From: Streptomyces fungicidicus
Lineage (GTDB): Bacteria; Actinomycetota; Actinomycetes; Streptomycetales; Streptomycetaceae
DNA length: 64,000 nt
Reading direction: 5' to 3'
Assembly (NCBI RefSeq): GCF_003665435.1
Contig: NZ_CP023407.1
Coordinates: forward strand, 2,232,001-2,296,000
This document shows positions 8,776 to 17,875 of this stretch, piece by piece. Position 1 is the stretch's first letter, and each line of letters begins with the position of its first letter. A program made the translations under genes and the position numbers. The notes under the pieces are model-generated. The model saw only the letters and a list, made by a program, of their open reading frames with translations. It was not told the DNA's origin and did no database searches.

Positions 8776-9948
8776 TCACATTCCCCGGACCGACCGGGCC
8801 ACCCGGGTCCCCGCCGTCGCCCTCGGCGTGCTGTCCGGCCGCGCCGGGCGCCGGGGGTGGACCGTGTTCGCGAGGAGGATCAGGTAGGTGTCCGTCGCCC
8901 GGTCCAGCACCAGGGACGTCCCCGTGAACCCGGTGTGGCCCGCCGCCCCCCGCCCCGCCAGCTCCCCCATGAACCACGGCTGGTCCAGGGCGAACCCCAG
9001 GCCGGGTGGGGTGAACAGCAGGTCCACGAAGTCGGGACCGAGGATGCGGGCCGGCCCGTACGACCCGCCCGCCAGCAGCGTGCGGCAGAACACCGCCAGA
9101 TCCGGAGCCGTGGAGAACAGCCCCGCGTGACCCGCCACCCCGCCCAGCGCCCACGCGTTCTCGTCGTGCACCTCGCCCCGCAGCATCCCCCGGTCCGCCT
9201 TGGCCCACGGCCGCCGCTGGTCCTCCGTCGCCGCCGCCCCCGGGCACGGCCCGAAGCCCGTCGCCGTCATGCCCAGCGGACGCGTGATGCCGTCCCGTAC
9301 GAGGACGTCGAGGGTCCGGCCCGTGATGCGTTCCAGCACGTACTGGAGCAGCAGCATGTTGAGGTCGGAGTAGCAGTACGTGCCGGGTACGCCGATGGGC
9401 TGCTCCGCGCGGAGCAGGTCCAGGCGTTCCGCGTCGTCGGCGCAGTCGTACAGCGGGAGTTCGGGGCGCAGCCCCGAGGTGTGGGTGAGCAGCTGGCGCA
9501 CCGTGATGCCGTGCCGTGCCGCCGCGGTGAAGTCCGGCAGGTACGCCCCCACGCGGGCGTCGATGCCCAGCGTGCCCCGCTCGAGCTGCTGTACCGCCGC
9601 CACGGAGGTGAACAGCTTGGTCAGGGAGGCCAGGTCGAAGGGGGTGTCCACGGTCATCGGGACGCGAGCGGCCGGCGGCAGTTCGACGGGGGTGTCCGTC
9701 GCCTCGTCGTACGCCGTGTAGCGCACCGCCCAGCCCGCCGCCTCCCGGACGGCGAGCACCGGGCCGCGTCCGGCGACCACGACGGCTCCCGCAGCCCAGG
9801 GGCGGTCGCCGGCCGTGCGGGCGCGGACCTCGCGGACCAGGTGCCGGAGTTCCGCGGCGTCGAGGCCGGCCCGTTCCGGTGTGCCGTGGCGCAGTCGCGG
9901 CGCGCTCAGAAGCCCCCGCCCTTCGCGCTCGTCCGCCCGTTCCCCCAC
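8776..9948 (-). CDS. Beta-lactamase-fold serine hydrolase
   Basis: Class C beta-lactamase / D-aminopeptidase-like serine hydrolase of about 390 residues. It has the catalytic SxxK as SLTK (in LASLTKLFTS), a YSD in the YxN position and HTGFTG in the KTG position. No signal peptide is evident, so it may be cytoplasmic. The substrate cannot be told. The start is uncertain: a GTG at 9948 gives 43 bases of overlap with the upstream efflux gene, whereas a CTG at 9909 would overlap its stop codon by four bases. The frame stays open further upstream, but that is a shadow of the efflux gene. Confidence 0.8.
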   Translation of the reverse strand: MGERADEREGRGLLSAPRLRHGTPERAGLDAAELRHLVREVRARTAGDRPWAAGAVVVAGRGPVLAVREAAGWAVRYTAYDEATDTPVELPPAARVPMTVDTPFDLASLTKLFTSVAAVQQLERGTLGIDARVGAYLPDFTAAARHGITVRQLLTHTSGLRPELPLYDCADDAERLDLLRAEQPIGVPGTYCYSDLNMLLLQYVLERITGRTLDVLVRDGITRPLGMTATGFGPCPGAAATEDQRRPWAKADRGMLRGEVHDENAWALGGVAGHAGLFSTAPDLAVFCRTLLAGGSYGPARILGPDFVDLLFTPPGLGFALDQPWFMGELAGRGAAGHTGFTGTSLVLDRATDTYLILLANTVHPRRPARPDSTPRATAGTRVARSVRGM

Positions 9949-11213
9949 GGGCGGCACATTCCCAGGAAGCAGGCCAGCGCCACCAGGGCGGCGACCAGTT
10001 GGACGACGGCCATCGGGACGGCCGTGCCCTCCCCCGCGATCCCGACCAGCGGGGACGCGATCGCGCCGACGAGGAAGGACGAGGTGCCGAGCAGGGCCGA
10101 CGCGGAGCCGGCCGCGTGCCTGGTGCGCATCAGGGCGAGGGTCTGGGTGTTCGGCATGGTGATGCCCATCGCGGACATCAGCACGAAGAGCGCCGCGGCC
10201 ACGGGCACCAGCCCGACCTCGCCGAACACACCCGTGGACATCAGCAGCAGCGCCACCGCGGCGACGACCACGACGGTGAGCCCGACGCCGAGCACCCTGT
10301 CCAGCCGGACCCGGCCGACCAGCACCTTGCCGTTGATCTGACCCATGATCATCAGGCCGATGGAGTTGAGCCCGAACAGCAGGCTGTACGTCTGCGGGGA
10401 GGCGCCGTAGATCTCCTGGATGACGAACGGGGAGGCCGCGACGTAGGCGAAGAGCGACGCGAAGGCGAAACCGCCGGTGAGCATGTAGCCGGTGAAGCAC
10501 CGGTCGGCGAGCAGGCCGCGCATCGAGCCGAGCGCCTCGCCGACGCCTCCGCGGTGCCGGTCGGCGGGCGCGAGGGTCTCCGGCAGCTTCGCCCAGACGA
10601 CCGCCGTCAGCAGCACTCCGACGACCGTGAGGACGACGAAGACTCCGCGCCAGTCCGTCACCCGCAGGACCTGCCCGCCGATCAGCGGGGCCGCGATCGG
10701 CGCGATCCCGGAGATCAGCATCAGGGTGGAGAAGAAGCGGGCCATGGCCACGCCGTCGTACAGGTCACGGGCGACCGCCCGTGCGATGACGATGCCGGCG
10801 GCGCCCGCCAGGCCCTGCGCCAGCCGGAACGCGACGAGGAGTTCCACGGTGGGCGCGAACGCGCACAGCGCGGTGGCGACGAGGTAGACGGCGAGCCCGA
10901 TCAGCAGCGGCCGGCGGCGGCCCCAGCGGTCGCTCATCGGGCCGACCACCAGCTGCCCCAGTGCCATTCCGGCCAGACAGGCGGTGAGCGTGAGCTGGAC
11001 GGTGGCGGCCGGTGAGTGCAGGGACCGGGTGACCTCCGGGAGCGCGGGGAGGTACATGTCCATCGCCATCGGCGGGATGGCCGTCAGGCCTCCGAGGAGG
11101 AGTGTGACCAGCAGGCCGGCCCGGCGGCCGGGGGCCGCGCGCAGCGCCGTCAGGTCCGTGTCCGGTGCCCTGTCCTCCGTCGAGCTCGATATGGACGCCC
11201 CACCCTCGGGCAT
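9906..11213 (-). CDS. Bcr/CflA family MFS drug efflux transporter
   Basis: A 435-residue 12-helix major facilitator exporter. It shows the DMYLPALP motif typical of the Bcr/CflA group near residue 52 and the MFS motif A between helices 2 and 3 (GPMSDRWGRRRP). Its 3' end overlaps the serine hydrolase reading frame, so the two are probably co-transcribed. It is divergent from the oxidoreductase gene, with 139 bases between the starts. The substrate is unknown; relatives export chloramphenicol-type or sulphonamide drugs. Confidence 0.9.
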   Translation of the reverse strand: MPEGGASISSSTEDRAPDTDLTALRAAPGRRAGLLVTLLLGGLTAIPPMAMDMYLPALPEVTRSLHSPAATVQLTLTACLAGMALGQLVVGPMSDRWGRRRPLLIGLAVYLVATALCAFAPTVELLVAFRLAQGLAGAAGIVIARAVARDLYDGVAMARFFSTLMLISGIAPIAAPLIGGQVLRVTDWRGVFVVLTVVGVLLTAVVWAKLPETLAPADRHRGGVGEALGSMRGLLADRCFTGYMLTGGFAFASLFAYVAASPFVIQEIYGASPQTYSLLFGLNSIGLMIMGQINGKVLVGRVRLDRVLGVGLTVVVVAAVALLLMSTGVFGEVGLVPVAAALFVLMSAMGITMPNTQTLALMRTRHAAGSASALLGTSSFLVGAIASPLVGIAGEGTAVPMAVVQLVAALVALACFLGMCRPWGNGRTSAKGGGF

Positions 11214-11352
11214 TGGCCCCTCCCTCTTCCTGCCGTCGGCTCCCTATGCTCTCAGCTCGTACGGAGTGCTCGGCGTCAACGGCGATGCCCTGGGAGCGCT
11301 TCCACGGGCATTGGTTCACGATGTGACGAACGACACGAGCAGGGTGGGACGG

Positions 11353-12369
11353 ATGACAGAGCAGAAGGTGCGCTGGGGGATCCTGGCGACCGGGGGGATG
11401 TCCGCGACGTTCGCGGCGGACCTCGTGGACATGCCGGACGCGGAGGTCGTGGCGGTGGCGTCGCGGTCCCCGGAGCCGGCGAAGGCGTTCGCCGAGCGGT
11501 TCGGGATACCGCGGGCGTACGGCGACTGGGAGTCGCTGGCGAGCGACGAGGAGATCGACGTCGTCTACGTCGCCACCCCGCACTCGGCGCACCGCGCGGC
11601 GGCCGGGCTGATGCTGGGGGCCGGGCGGAACGTGCTGTGCGAGAAGCCGTTCACGCTGAACGTCCGGGAGGCCGAGGAGCTGGTCGCGCTGGCCCGGGAC
11701 GGCGGACGCTTCCTGATGGAGGCCATGTGGATGTACTGCCACCCCATGGTGCGGCGGCTCAAGGAACTGGTCGACGGGGGTGCGATCGGGGAAGTCCGCA
11801 GTCTGCAGGCGGACTTCGGGCTGGCGGGGCCCTTCCCGGCCTCGCACCGGCTGCGGGACCCCGCGCTGGGCGGGGGCGCGCTGCTGGATCTGGGGGTGTA
11901 TCCGGTGTCGTTCACGCAACTGCTGCTCGGGGAGCCGTCGGACGTGGTGGCGCGGGCCACGCTCTCGGAGGAGGGCGTCGACCTCCAGACGGGGGCGCTG
12001 CTCTCCTGGGAGAACGGCGCCCTCGCCTCGGTGCACTGCTCCCTGGTGGGCGGTACGGCGACCTCCGCCTCGATCACCGGGTCGCGGGGCCGGATCGACA
12101 TCCCGTACGGCTTCTTCTTCCCGGACCGGTTCGTGCTGCACCGGGACGGCCGTGACGCCGAGGAGTTCACGGCCGACCCGGCCGACGGGCCGCGCAACAG
12201 CCTGAAGCACGAGGCCGCCGAGGTGATGCGGGCCCTGCGGGCCGGCGAGACGGAGTCGCCGCTGGTGCCGCTCGACGGCACCCTCGCCGTGATGCGGACG
12301 CTCGACGCGATCCGCGAACGGGTCGGCGTCCGCTACCCGGGGGAGGCGGAGGCCGTCACGCCGGCTTGA
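11353..12369 (+). CDS. Gfo/Idh/MocA family NAD(P)-dependent oxidoreductase
   Basis: A 338-residue sugar or inositol dehydrogenase-like enzyme. The N-terminal Rossmann motif is GILATGGMSATF, and the family motif CEKPFTLN (Lys of EKP) is near residue 98. The C-terminal half is the alpha/beta dimerisation and substrate domain (GGGALLDLGVYPV). The start is the ATG at 11353; the frame is open further upstream, but the Rossmann core begins immediately after this ATG. The substrate is unknown and no sugar operon surrounds it. Confidence 0.88.
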   Translation: MTEQKVRWGILATGGMSATFAADLVDMPDAEVVAVASRSPEPAKAFAERFGIPRAYGDWESLASDEEIDVVYVATPHSAHRAAAGLMLGAGRNVLCEKPFTLNVREAEELVALARDGGRFLMEAMWMYCHPMVRRLKELVDGGAIGEVRSLQADFGLAGPFPASHRLRDPALGGGALLDLGVYPVSFTQLLLGEPSDVVARATLSEEGVDLQTGALLSWENGALASVHCSLVGGTATSASITGSRGRIDIPYGFFFPDRFVLHRDGRDAEEFTADPADGPRNSLKHEAAEVMRALRAGETESPLVPLDGTLAVMRTLDAIRERVGVRYPGEAEAVTPA

Positions 12370-13401
12370 GCGGAGAGGGGACGGCCGGGAGCGATGTGAG
12401 GGTGCGGCGCGGTTCGGGCGGCTGTCGCGTGGTGAGGGGTCGTCAGTGAGGTGGCATGGGGGGGCATCCTCACATCCGGAATTTTGACGTCCGCACCATT
12501 GCGGCCGTCAGCCGCCCTATGCTCAACTCTCCTACACGAAAGCTTCACACTTGGAGCAGTCGGCTTCCGCGGACCATTTCCAGGGGGGAGGCGGCAGCCG
12601 TTCCATGCCACCGGGTGGGGGTGGGCCCGCGCGGGACCGCGGGCGCACACCGGTGAGTGGAACGGCTGCCGCACACAACGCCCCCGCGAGCGGGGTAACC
12701 GACCGGTTTCCCTCGCCCACCTCCCGGCGAGTACACCCGGGGGCCGCCGGAATAGGTGCCCGGCCGGAAAACACCGGACATTAACGAGCGCCGACAAGAC
12801 CCGGAAAACCAGCCAAATTGCGCGGCGCGCAACCCGTTCGGGCGGGAAAATGAACCCCTCTCAAGTTTGTGGTCCACCCCTTTGAAAGTTGCTCAACAAT
12901 TCCATAATGAGCGAACAGTCGCATTCTTTCCAATTGACCGATTGGGCAGCATCTCGCACCACTTCCCCCTGCTACCACAGGTATCAGGGGCGGCAATGGC
13001 GGCTCACCGGCCGAAGATGGCAACTAGCGGCCACCTCCGTGACTCTACGCATCGGTAACCGGCCGGTCGGGAGCTGAAACGGAATCAGACCTGCCGGTTC
13101 ATTCGCTCGTTGTGCATCTTGCTGTCACGCACCCCTCCACAGGAACTGGATATCGTCGTCCAGTCGTGATTACCTACACCTGATTTCGGCCACGCTGTGG
13201 GCACAATCCCTACGATCCGTCCTCACAGTGCGATTCATTGCCAAGGAGGCAAGCATCCACAGGTGGTACGAGATTTAATTTCCGGTTCAATCAATATGCC
13301 GAGCGGGGGCCGGCGGTGACGCCGGGGCGTCACAGCTGAGGCAACCAGGGCCGGTCAGCGCGCGGCGAAAGCAATGTGGAAACAATCATGGGGGCTCACG
13401 C
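12370..13401. other. Kilobase gene-free region before the regulator pair
   Basis: About 1 kb without a convincing gene. Bases 12880-13300 are clearly less GC-rich than their surroundings, as expected for a promoter region serving the regulator pair that starts at 13402. A short imperfect palindrome, CTGGA(8)TCCAG, is at 13146-13163. Short open frames such as 12889-13077 have no recognisable protein features. I see no tRNA or mobile element here. Confidence 0.6.
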
Positions 13402-14181
13402 GTGGCTGGCACTGTCTTCGATCTGCAAACCGACGTCGAACTCGAGGAAAGCGCCCCCCGGGGGCACTCCGCCCGCCTTGAACAGACGCTGTTGCAGGCC
13501 CGCACCCTGATCGAGTACACCGTGTCGCTGCACCGCAGGCGTCCGGCAACGGTGTCAGGCATGACCCACACGGACGCCGAGGTCACCGCCGAGACCCTCG
13601 ACCGCCTCATAGGCAGGGCACGCCGCTCGGTCAACGTCGCGCTCACCGGATCGGCCGGCTACGTGGAGGCCGTACTGCGGCGCCTGGTCCAGGTGCCGAG
13701 CGGCGTGACCGTACGGGTGCTGTGCAATCCGGCCGCCCTGGACGTCGCGCCCGCCCGGCTGCGGAGCCTGCCCACCGTGCGGGTGCTCCGGCACGAACTG
13801 TGCGGCATCGTCGTGGTCGACGGGATGTCCGCGTTCCTGCGGCTGGGCAACGAGGGGGCGGCCGACGAGAGGGCCGCGGTCGTCACCGACCGCGCCGCCG
13901 TCAGCACCCTGCAGCTGCTCTACGCCGGGGCCTGGTCGCGCGGCCGCCGGCTCGTCGACCACCCCGAGCCCAGCCCCCGGCTGAGGTCCGAGCTGACCCG
14001 CCGCATCCTGGAGCAGCTGCGGTCCGGGCGCACCGACGCCACCGCCGCGGGCGCGCTGCAGGTGTCCCTGCGCACCTACCGCCGGCATGTCGCCGAGATC
14101 ATGCGGGAACTCGACGCGTCGTCACGCTTCCAGGCCGGCGTGCGCGCGGTCGAACTCGGGCTGCTGCACGAGACGAGGTGA
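13402..14181 (+). CDS. LuxR-type (C-terminal HTH) transcriptional regulator
   Basis: A 259-residue regulator with a GTG start. The C-terminal 60 residues form a LuxR-like helix-turn-helix (AAGALQVSLRTYRRHVAEIM) ending in the DASSRFQAG signature seen in a large Streptomyces group. The central region (about 65-175) resembles the phospholipase-D-like sensor fold used by TrmB-like regulators. Its stop overlaps the GTG of the next gene (GTGA), so the two are translationally coupled paralogues. It may control the biosynthetic genes to the right, but no target is proven. Confidence 0.8.
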   Translation: MAGTVFDLQTDVELEESAPRGHSARLEQTLLQARTLIEYTVSLHRRRPATVSGMTHTDAEVTAETLDRLIGRARRSVNVALTGSAGYVEAVLRRLVQVPSGVTVRVLCNPAALDVAPARLRSLPTVRVLRHELCGIVVVDGMSAFLRLGNEGAADERAAVVTDRAAVSTLQLLYAGAWSRGRRLVDHPEPSPRLRSELTRRILEQLRSGRTDATAAGALQVSLRTYRRHVAEIMRELDASSRFQAGVRAVELGLLHETR

Positions 14182-15032
14182 CCGTCCGGGCGGCGGCGCC
14201 GCCCGTGGTCCTGGCACGACTCAGGGAGCGCAACATCAGCGAGGAATGGGGGCACGAGGTGTGCGGCCAATCGGGGGACGACTTGGAGCATGCTCTGCTG
14301 CAGGTCAGAGAGTTGATCGAGTCGACGATGCTCATGCATCGGGACCGGAGCCGACGGGAGCAGCTCATCACGGCGCTGCCCGGCGGCCACGGACAGCTCA
14401 TCGGCGTCACACGGGAGCTGATGGGGCAGGCCACCGGCACCATCGACATCCTGCGGTCCCGGTTGCCGGGCACCGGCAGCCAGCTGGAACGGATCGGGCT
14501 GCTCGAGGCCGATCTGCTGCACTTCGCGCGGGAGCGGGTCTCCGCCCGTTTACTGACGGGGCCCGATCTGGTCGGGGACTCGCTGGGCGGCTGGCTGCCC
14601 GACCGCCGGCTGATGATCCGGGTGGCCCGGCTGCCGCCTTTGCAGGTGCTCATCGCCGACCGTGCCACCGCCCTGGTCGTGGTCGGCTCCCCCTCCGAGC
14701 GGCGGGCTTCGCTCATCAAGGCGCCCGAGGTGCTGCTGGCGCTGTGCACGCTCTTCGAGAGCATCTGGCACAGTTCCGCTTCGCCGGCCGAGCACCTCGC
14801 GTTCGGCGACCGCGACCGGGCGGTCCTGGTGCGGCAGATACTGGGCGCCATGCGGGCCGGGATCACCGACGAGGTGGCCGCCCGCGAACTGACCGTCTCC
14901 GTACGGACGTACCGGCGCTACGTCGCGGAGATCATGGCGCTGCTCGGTGCCAGCTCCCGGTTCCAGGCGGGTGTCCGGGCCGCGGAACTCGGGCTGCTGC
15001 CGCCCGGGCAGCACGGCACCCACCGGGCGTGA
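14178..15032 (+). CDS. LuxR-type regulator with an in-frame TTA codon
   Basis: A 284-residue paralogue of the preceding gene. It starts at the GTG at 14178 that overlaps the upstream stop (GTGA). It has a PLD-like central region and a C-terminal helix-turn-helix (RELTVSVRTYRRYVAEIM) followed by GASSRFQAG. Bases 14550-14552 are an in-frame TTA leucine codon in SARLLTG. In Streptomyces such codons need the bldA tRNA and are typical of regulators of development or secondary metabolism. Coupling plus the TTA suggests a bldA-dependent switch. A GTG near 14259 is a shorter alternative start. Confidence 0.8.
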   Translation: MTVRAAAPPVVLARLRERNISEEWGHEVCGQSGDDLEHALLQVRELIESTMLMHRDRSRREQLITALPGGHGQLIGVTRELMGQATGTIDILRSRLPGTGSQLERIGLLEADLLHFARERVSARLLTGPDLVGDSLGGWLPDRRLMIRVARLPPLQVLIADRATALVVVGSPSERRASLIKAPEVLLALCTLFESIWHSSASPAEHLAFGDRDRAVLVRQILGAMRAGITDEVAARELTVSVRTYRRYVAEIMALLGASSRFQAGVRAAELGLLPPGQHGTHRA

Positions 15033-15123
15033 GGGGCCCGCAGGTTCCTGAAACGCACGTTGCCCCGTGGCGGGCCGGGCAGTTCGATGGGTCCCCAGGG
15101 AACGGGGGCATTCTCGCCGGGTG

Positions 15124-15200
15124 CCTCCGTGACCGGAGGTTCCCCCCGTAGCCACCGGTCGCGGGGACCCGTACCGGATCGGTCCGGTACGGCTCCCCGC
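15124..15200. terminator. Two hairpins between regulators and acyltransferase
   Basis: A small hairpin CCTCCG-TGAC-CGGAGG is at 15124-15139. A long one is at 15161-15200: the inner arms CCGTACCGG / CCGGTACGG are separated by six bases, and the outer arms GCGGGG / CCCCGC sit beyond a two-base mismatch. There is no T-run, which is usual for Streptomyces terminators. The larger palindrome is only 35 bases before the acyltransferase start, so it could instead be an operator. Confidence 0.6.
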
Positions 15201-15234
15201 GCCCTGGACGAAGTCCGTCGCGGAAGGTGGATCC

Positions 15235-16158
15235 ATGGGTGAGCGTCCGATCGGTCTGGTGTTTCCCGGGCAGGGAACGCAGCGTCAGGCAATGGGCGCG
15301 CCCTGGCGGGACACCCCGTCGTGGGGGATCACCGCGGAGATCTCCGAGGCCACCGGGGAGGACGTCGCCGACCTGCTGCTGCACGCCACGGCGGAGCGGC
15401 TCCGGCGGACCGACCTGGCGCAGCTGTCGGTGTTCTCGGTCGCGATGATCGCCCACGCGGAGGCGGTGCGCCGGGAGGCGTTCGACGGGCCCGTGGTCGC
15501 CTGTGCGGGGCACAGCCTGGGCGAGTACGCCGCCCTCACCGCGGCCGGGGCGTACACGCTGCCCGCGGCGGCGGCCCTGGTCGCCGCGCGCGGCCGGGCG
15601 ATGCGGGAGGCCGCGGCCGGCCGCGAAGGGACCATGGGGGTCCTGGTGGCGGCGCCGCTCGAGGACGTGGAGCGCCTGGTGGTATCCGTGCGCGAGGAGG
15701 GCGGGGACGTGTGGGTCGCCAACGTCAACGCCCCCGGTCAGACCGTGGTCTCGGGCGCGCCCGAGGGGGTCGCGCGGGTCGCGGACGGCGCCGCCTCGAT
15801 CGGTGCCAAGTTCATCCGGCTGCAGGTCGGCGGCGCCTTCCACAGCCCGTACATGGCTCCGGCCGCCCAGTCGCTGGCGGCCGCGCTGAAGGACACGGCG
15901 ACGGCTCCCCGGCATCTGCCGGTGGTGGCCAATGTGGACGCGCGGCCCTACGACGGTGTGGGCGGCTGGACCGAACTCGGCACCCGCCAGCTCACCTCGC
16001 CGGTGCTGTGGGAGGAGAGCGTGCGCACCCTCACCGGCCCGCTGGGCTGCGGCCGGCTCGTCGAACTCGGGCCCGGGCGCACGCTGGCGGGGCTGATCCG
16101 CCGTATCGCCCCGGACGTCGAGGTGGTGTCCGTGGACGGCCCGGCCGCCCTGGACTGA
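15235..16158 (+). CDS. Malonyl-CoA:ACP acyltransferase (FabD-like)
   Basis: A stand-alone acyltransferase of 307 residues that would load malonyl units onto acyl carrier proteins. It has the active-site GHSLGEY (Ser94), the N-terminal FPGQGTQ and GAFHSPYM with His203. The AFHS-type motif is usual for malonyl-specific enzymes. The dissociated PKS genes at 28-35 kb carry no acyltransferase of their own, so this protein is a plausible supplier, though a housekeeping FabD could also serve. The IclR gene follows after 31 bases. Confidence 0.9.
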   Translation: MGERPIGLVFPGQGTQRQAMGAPWRDTPSWGITAEISEATGEDVADLLLHATAERLRRTDLAQLSVFSVAMIAHAEAVRREAFDGPVVACAGHSLGEYAALTAAGAYTLPAAAALVAARGRAMREAAAGREGTMGVLVAAPLEDVERLVVSVREEGGDVWVANVNAPGQTVVSGAPEGVARVADGAASIGAKFIRLQVGGAFHSPYMAPAAQSLAAALKDTATAPRHLPVVANVDARPYDGVGGWTELGTRQLTSPVLWEESVRTLTGPLGCGRLVELGPGRTLAGLIRRIAPDVEVVSVDGPAALD

Positions 16159-16189
16159 CGACGGTTCGAGCGGAAGAGACTCCGACACC

Positions 16190-17020
16190 ATGGAAATTGT
16201 TTCCGACGGCACGCGGCCCGTCCCGGCGGCCGGCCCCGCGGCGGCCGCCGCGCCGCGGGAGTGGATCAGCGGTATCGGCGTGCTCGACAAGGCGTCCGTG
16301 CTGCTGGAGATCGTGGAGCGGGCGCCGGCCCCGCTGAGCGAACTGGTGACCCGCAGCGGGCTGTCCCGGCCCACCGTGCACCGGATCGCGGTGGCGCTGG
16401 AGCGGCTCGGGCTGCTCGCCCGGGACTTCCGCGGGCGGTTCGTGCTCGGCCCGCGGCTCGGCAGCATGTCCGTCGAGGCGCGCTACGACCGGCTGGCCCA
16501 GGCGTCGGGTCCGGTGCTGGCCGATCTGCACGCCCGTACGGGACTGGACGCCCGGATCCTGCGGCGCCGCGGCCGGACGCAGATCTGCGTGGCGACCTGT
16601 GCGGAGGGGGCGCTGGGGCCCGACGGCGCCGAGCGGGTGCCGGTCGGCATGTCCCGGCCCGCCTCGGCCGGACCGGTCGCGCTGGTCCTGCTGGCCTGGC
16701 AGGAGCCGGAGGAGATCCATCAGGGCCTGCGCGGCGCCCGGTTCACCGCGGCGCACCTCGCCCAGGTGCGCCGCCGGGGCTGGGCCCGCGGATCGGACGT
16801 CATGCAGCCCGGCGACACCGCCTTCGCCGTGCCGGTGCGGGGTGGGGACGACCGGGTGGTCGCCGCGCTGTCGGTGTCGGGGCCGACCGGCCGGATGGAC
16901 GCGCTGCCCGGCCGGTGGCTCGGCGCGACCGTCTTCGACGCGGCCGCCGCCCTGGCCGACGCCCTCCACCGCGCCCACGCGACCCCGTCCACGCCCCCGG
17001 CCGCCATGGGCGCGAGATGA
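16190..17020 (+). CDS. IclR family transcriptional regulator
   Basis: A 276-residue regulator. Residues about 30-90 form the winged helix-turn-helix (LVTRSGLSRPTVHRIAVALE) and the remainder is the IclR effector-binding (GAF-like) domain. Its effector is unknown. It lies 31 bases after the acyltransferase gene in the same direction and is probably co-transcribed with it. The large palindrome before that gene is a candidate operator. Confidence 0.85.
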   Translation: MEIVSDGTRPVPAAGPAAAAAPREWISGIGVLDKASVLLEIVERAPAPLSELVTRSGLSRPTVHRIAVALERLGLLARDFRGRFVLGPRLGSMSVEARYDRLAQASGPVLADLHARTGLDARILRRRGRTQICVATCAEGALGPDGAERVPVGMSRPASAGPVALVLLAWQEPEEIHQGLRGARFTAAHLAQVRRRGWARGSDVMQPGDTAFAVPVRGGDDRVVAALSVSGPTGRMDALPGRWLGATVFDAAAALADALHRAHATPSTPPAAMGAR

Positions 17021-17875
17021 CGCCCGTCCCGGCCTGACGAACTCTGCGGCCGGGGGCCGCCAGTGGCCTCCGGCCCGGCGTGACGCCCCGGCACCGCCCG
17101 CACCCGCGGGCCCGGCCACCATGAGCGCCGGACACCTCCGCCCCGGCAAGGCCGAGCGGAACCCGCGCCGGCGACCATGGAAGCCCGGTGAATTCCGCCC
17201 GGGCGGACGGCCGCCGCGACAAGGGCCGGTGGCCGCACACGAACACGCGCGGCCCGCCACACCCTCGCCGACCCGCCCGGAAGCGGGGGCGCCGTCGCCC
17301 TCGCAGTCACCGGCCCCGGTGACCAACGGCCCGCTCAGGACGGTGACTCGGCGAGGGTGAGCAGCACCCGCCAACAACTGGCCACCGGCCCCAACCCGGG
17401 ACCCGCTACGCGTACCCGCTGGATCCGTCCCGGCGGCGCCGCGACCCGGCGAGGACGAACCCCGGCCGATGGCCGCACACGAACACGCGCGGCGCGCCAC
17501 GCCCTCGCCGTCCCGCCCGGAAGCGGAGGCGCCGTCGTCATCGGAGTCACCGGACCCGTGACCACCGGCCCGCTCGGGACGGTGACTTGGCGAAGGTGAC
17601 CAGCGCCCGCCGACAACGGTCATGGGCCACGCCCCAGGGCCCGCCACGCGTACCCGCTGGATCCGGCCCGGCGGCGTCACCGGCGAGGACGAACGGCCGC
17701 CGCGACACCGGCCGATGGCCGCACACGAACACGCGCGGCCCACTCCCTCGCCGACCCGCCCGGAAGCGGAGGCGCCGTCGTCGTCGGAGTCACCGGACCC
17801 GGTGGATGCCGGCCCGGTGGCGCCGTGACCCGGCGAGGGCGAACACCCCGGGTGTGACGGGCTGGGCAGGGGTGG
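17021..17875. repeat. Imperfect tandem repeat region, period about 240 bp
   Basis: Gene-free stretch built of diverged repeats. The 23-base core beginning GGCCGCACACGAACACGCGC occurs exactly at 17231-17253, 17471-17493 and 17717-17739, that is with periods of 240 and 246 bases. Each core is followed by a similar segment (CCCTCGCCG.CCCGCCCGGA). Two copies of ACGCGTACCCGCTGGATCC fall in the same phase. A partial unit precedes the first core. Both strands have long open frames, but only because of GC content, and their repeated peptides do not resemble proteins. Confidence 0.8.

Noticed and set aside
12889..13077. Small open frame in the 1-kb gap
   Set aside because: No ribosome-binding site, no recognisable sequence, and it lies in a probable promoter region.
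16031..17743. Minus-strand open frame of 570 codons across the repeats
   Set aside because: Its repeated peptides come from the tandem DNA repeats, and the rest is antisense to the IclR gene; no protein character.
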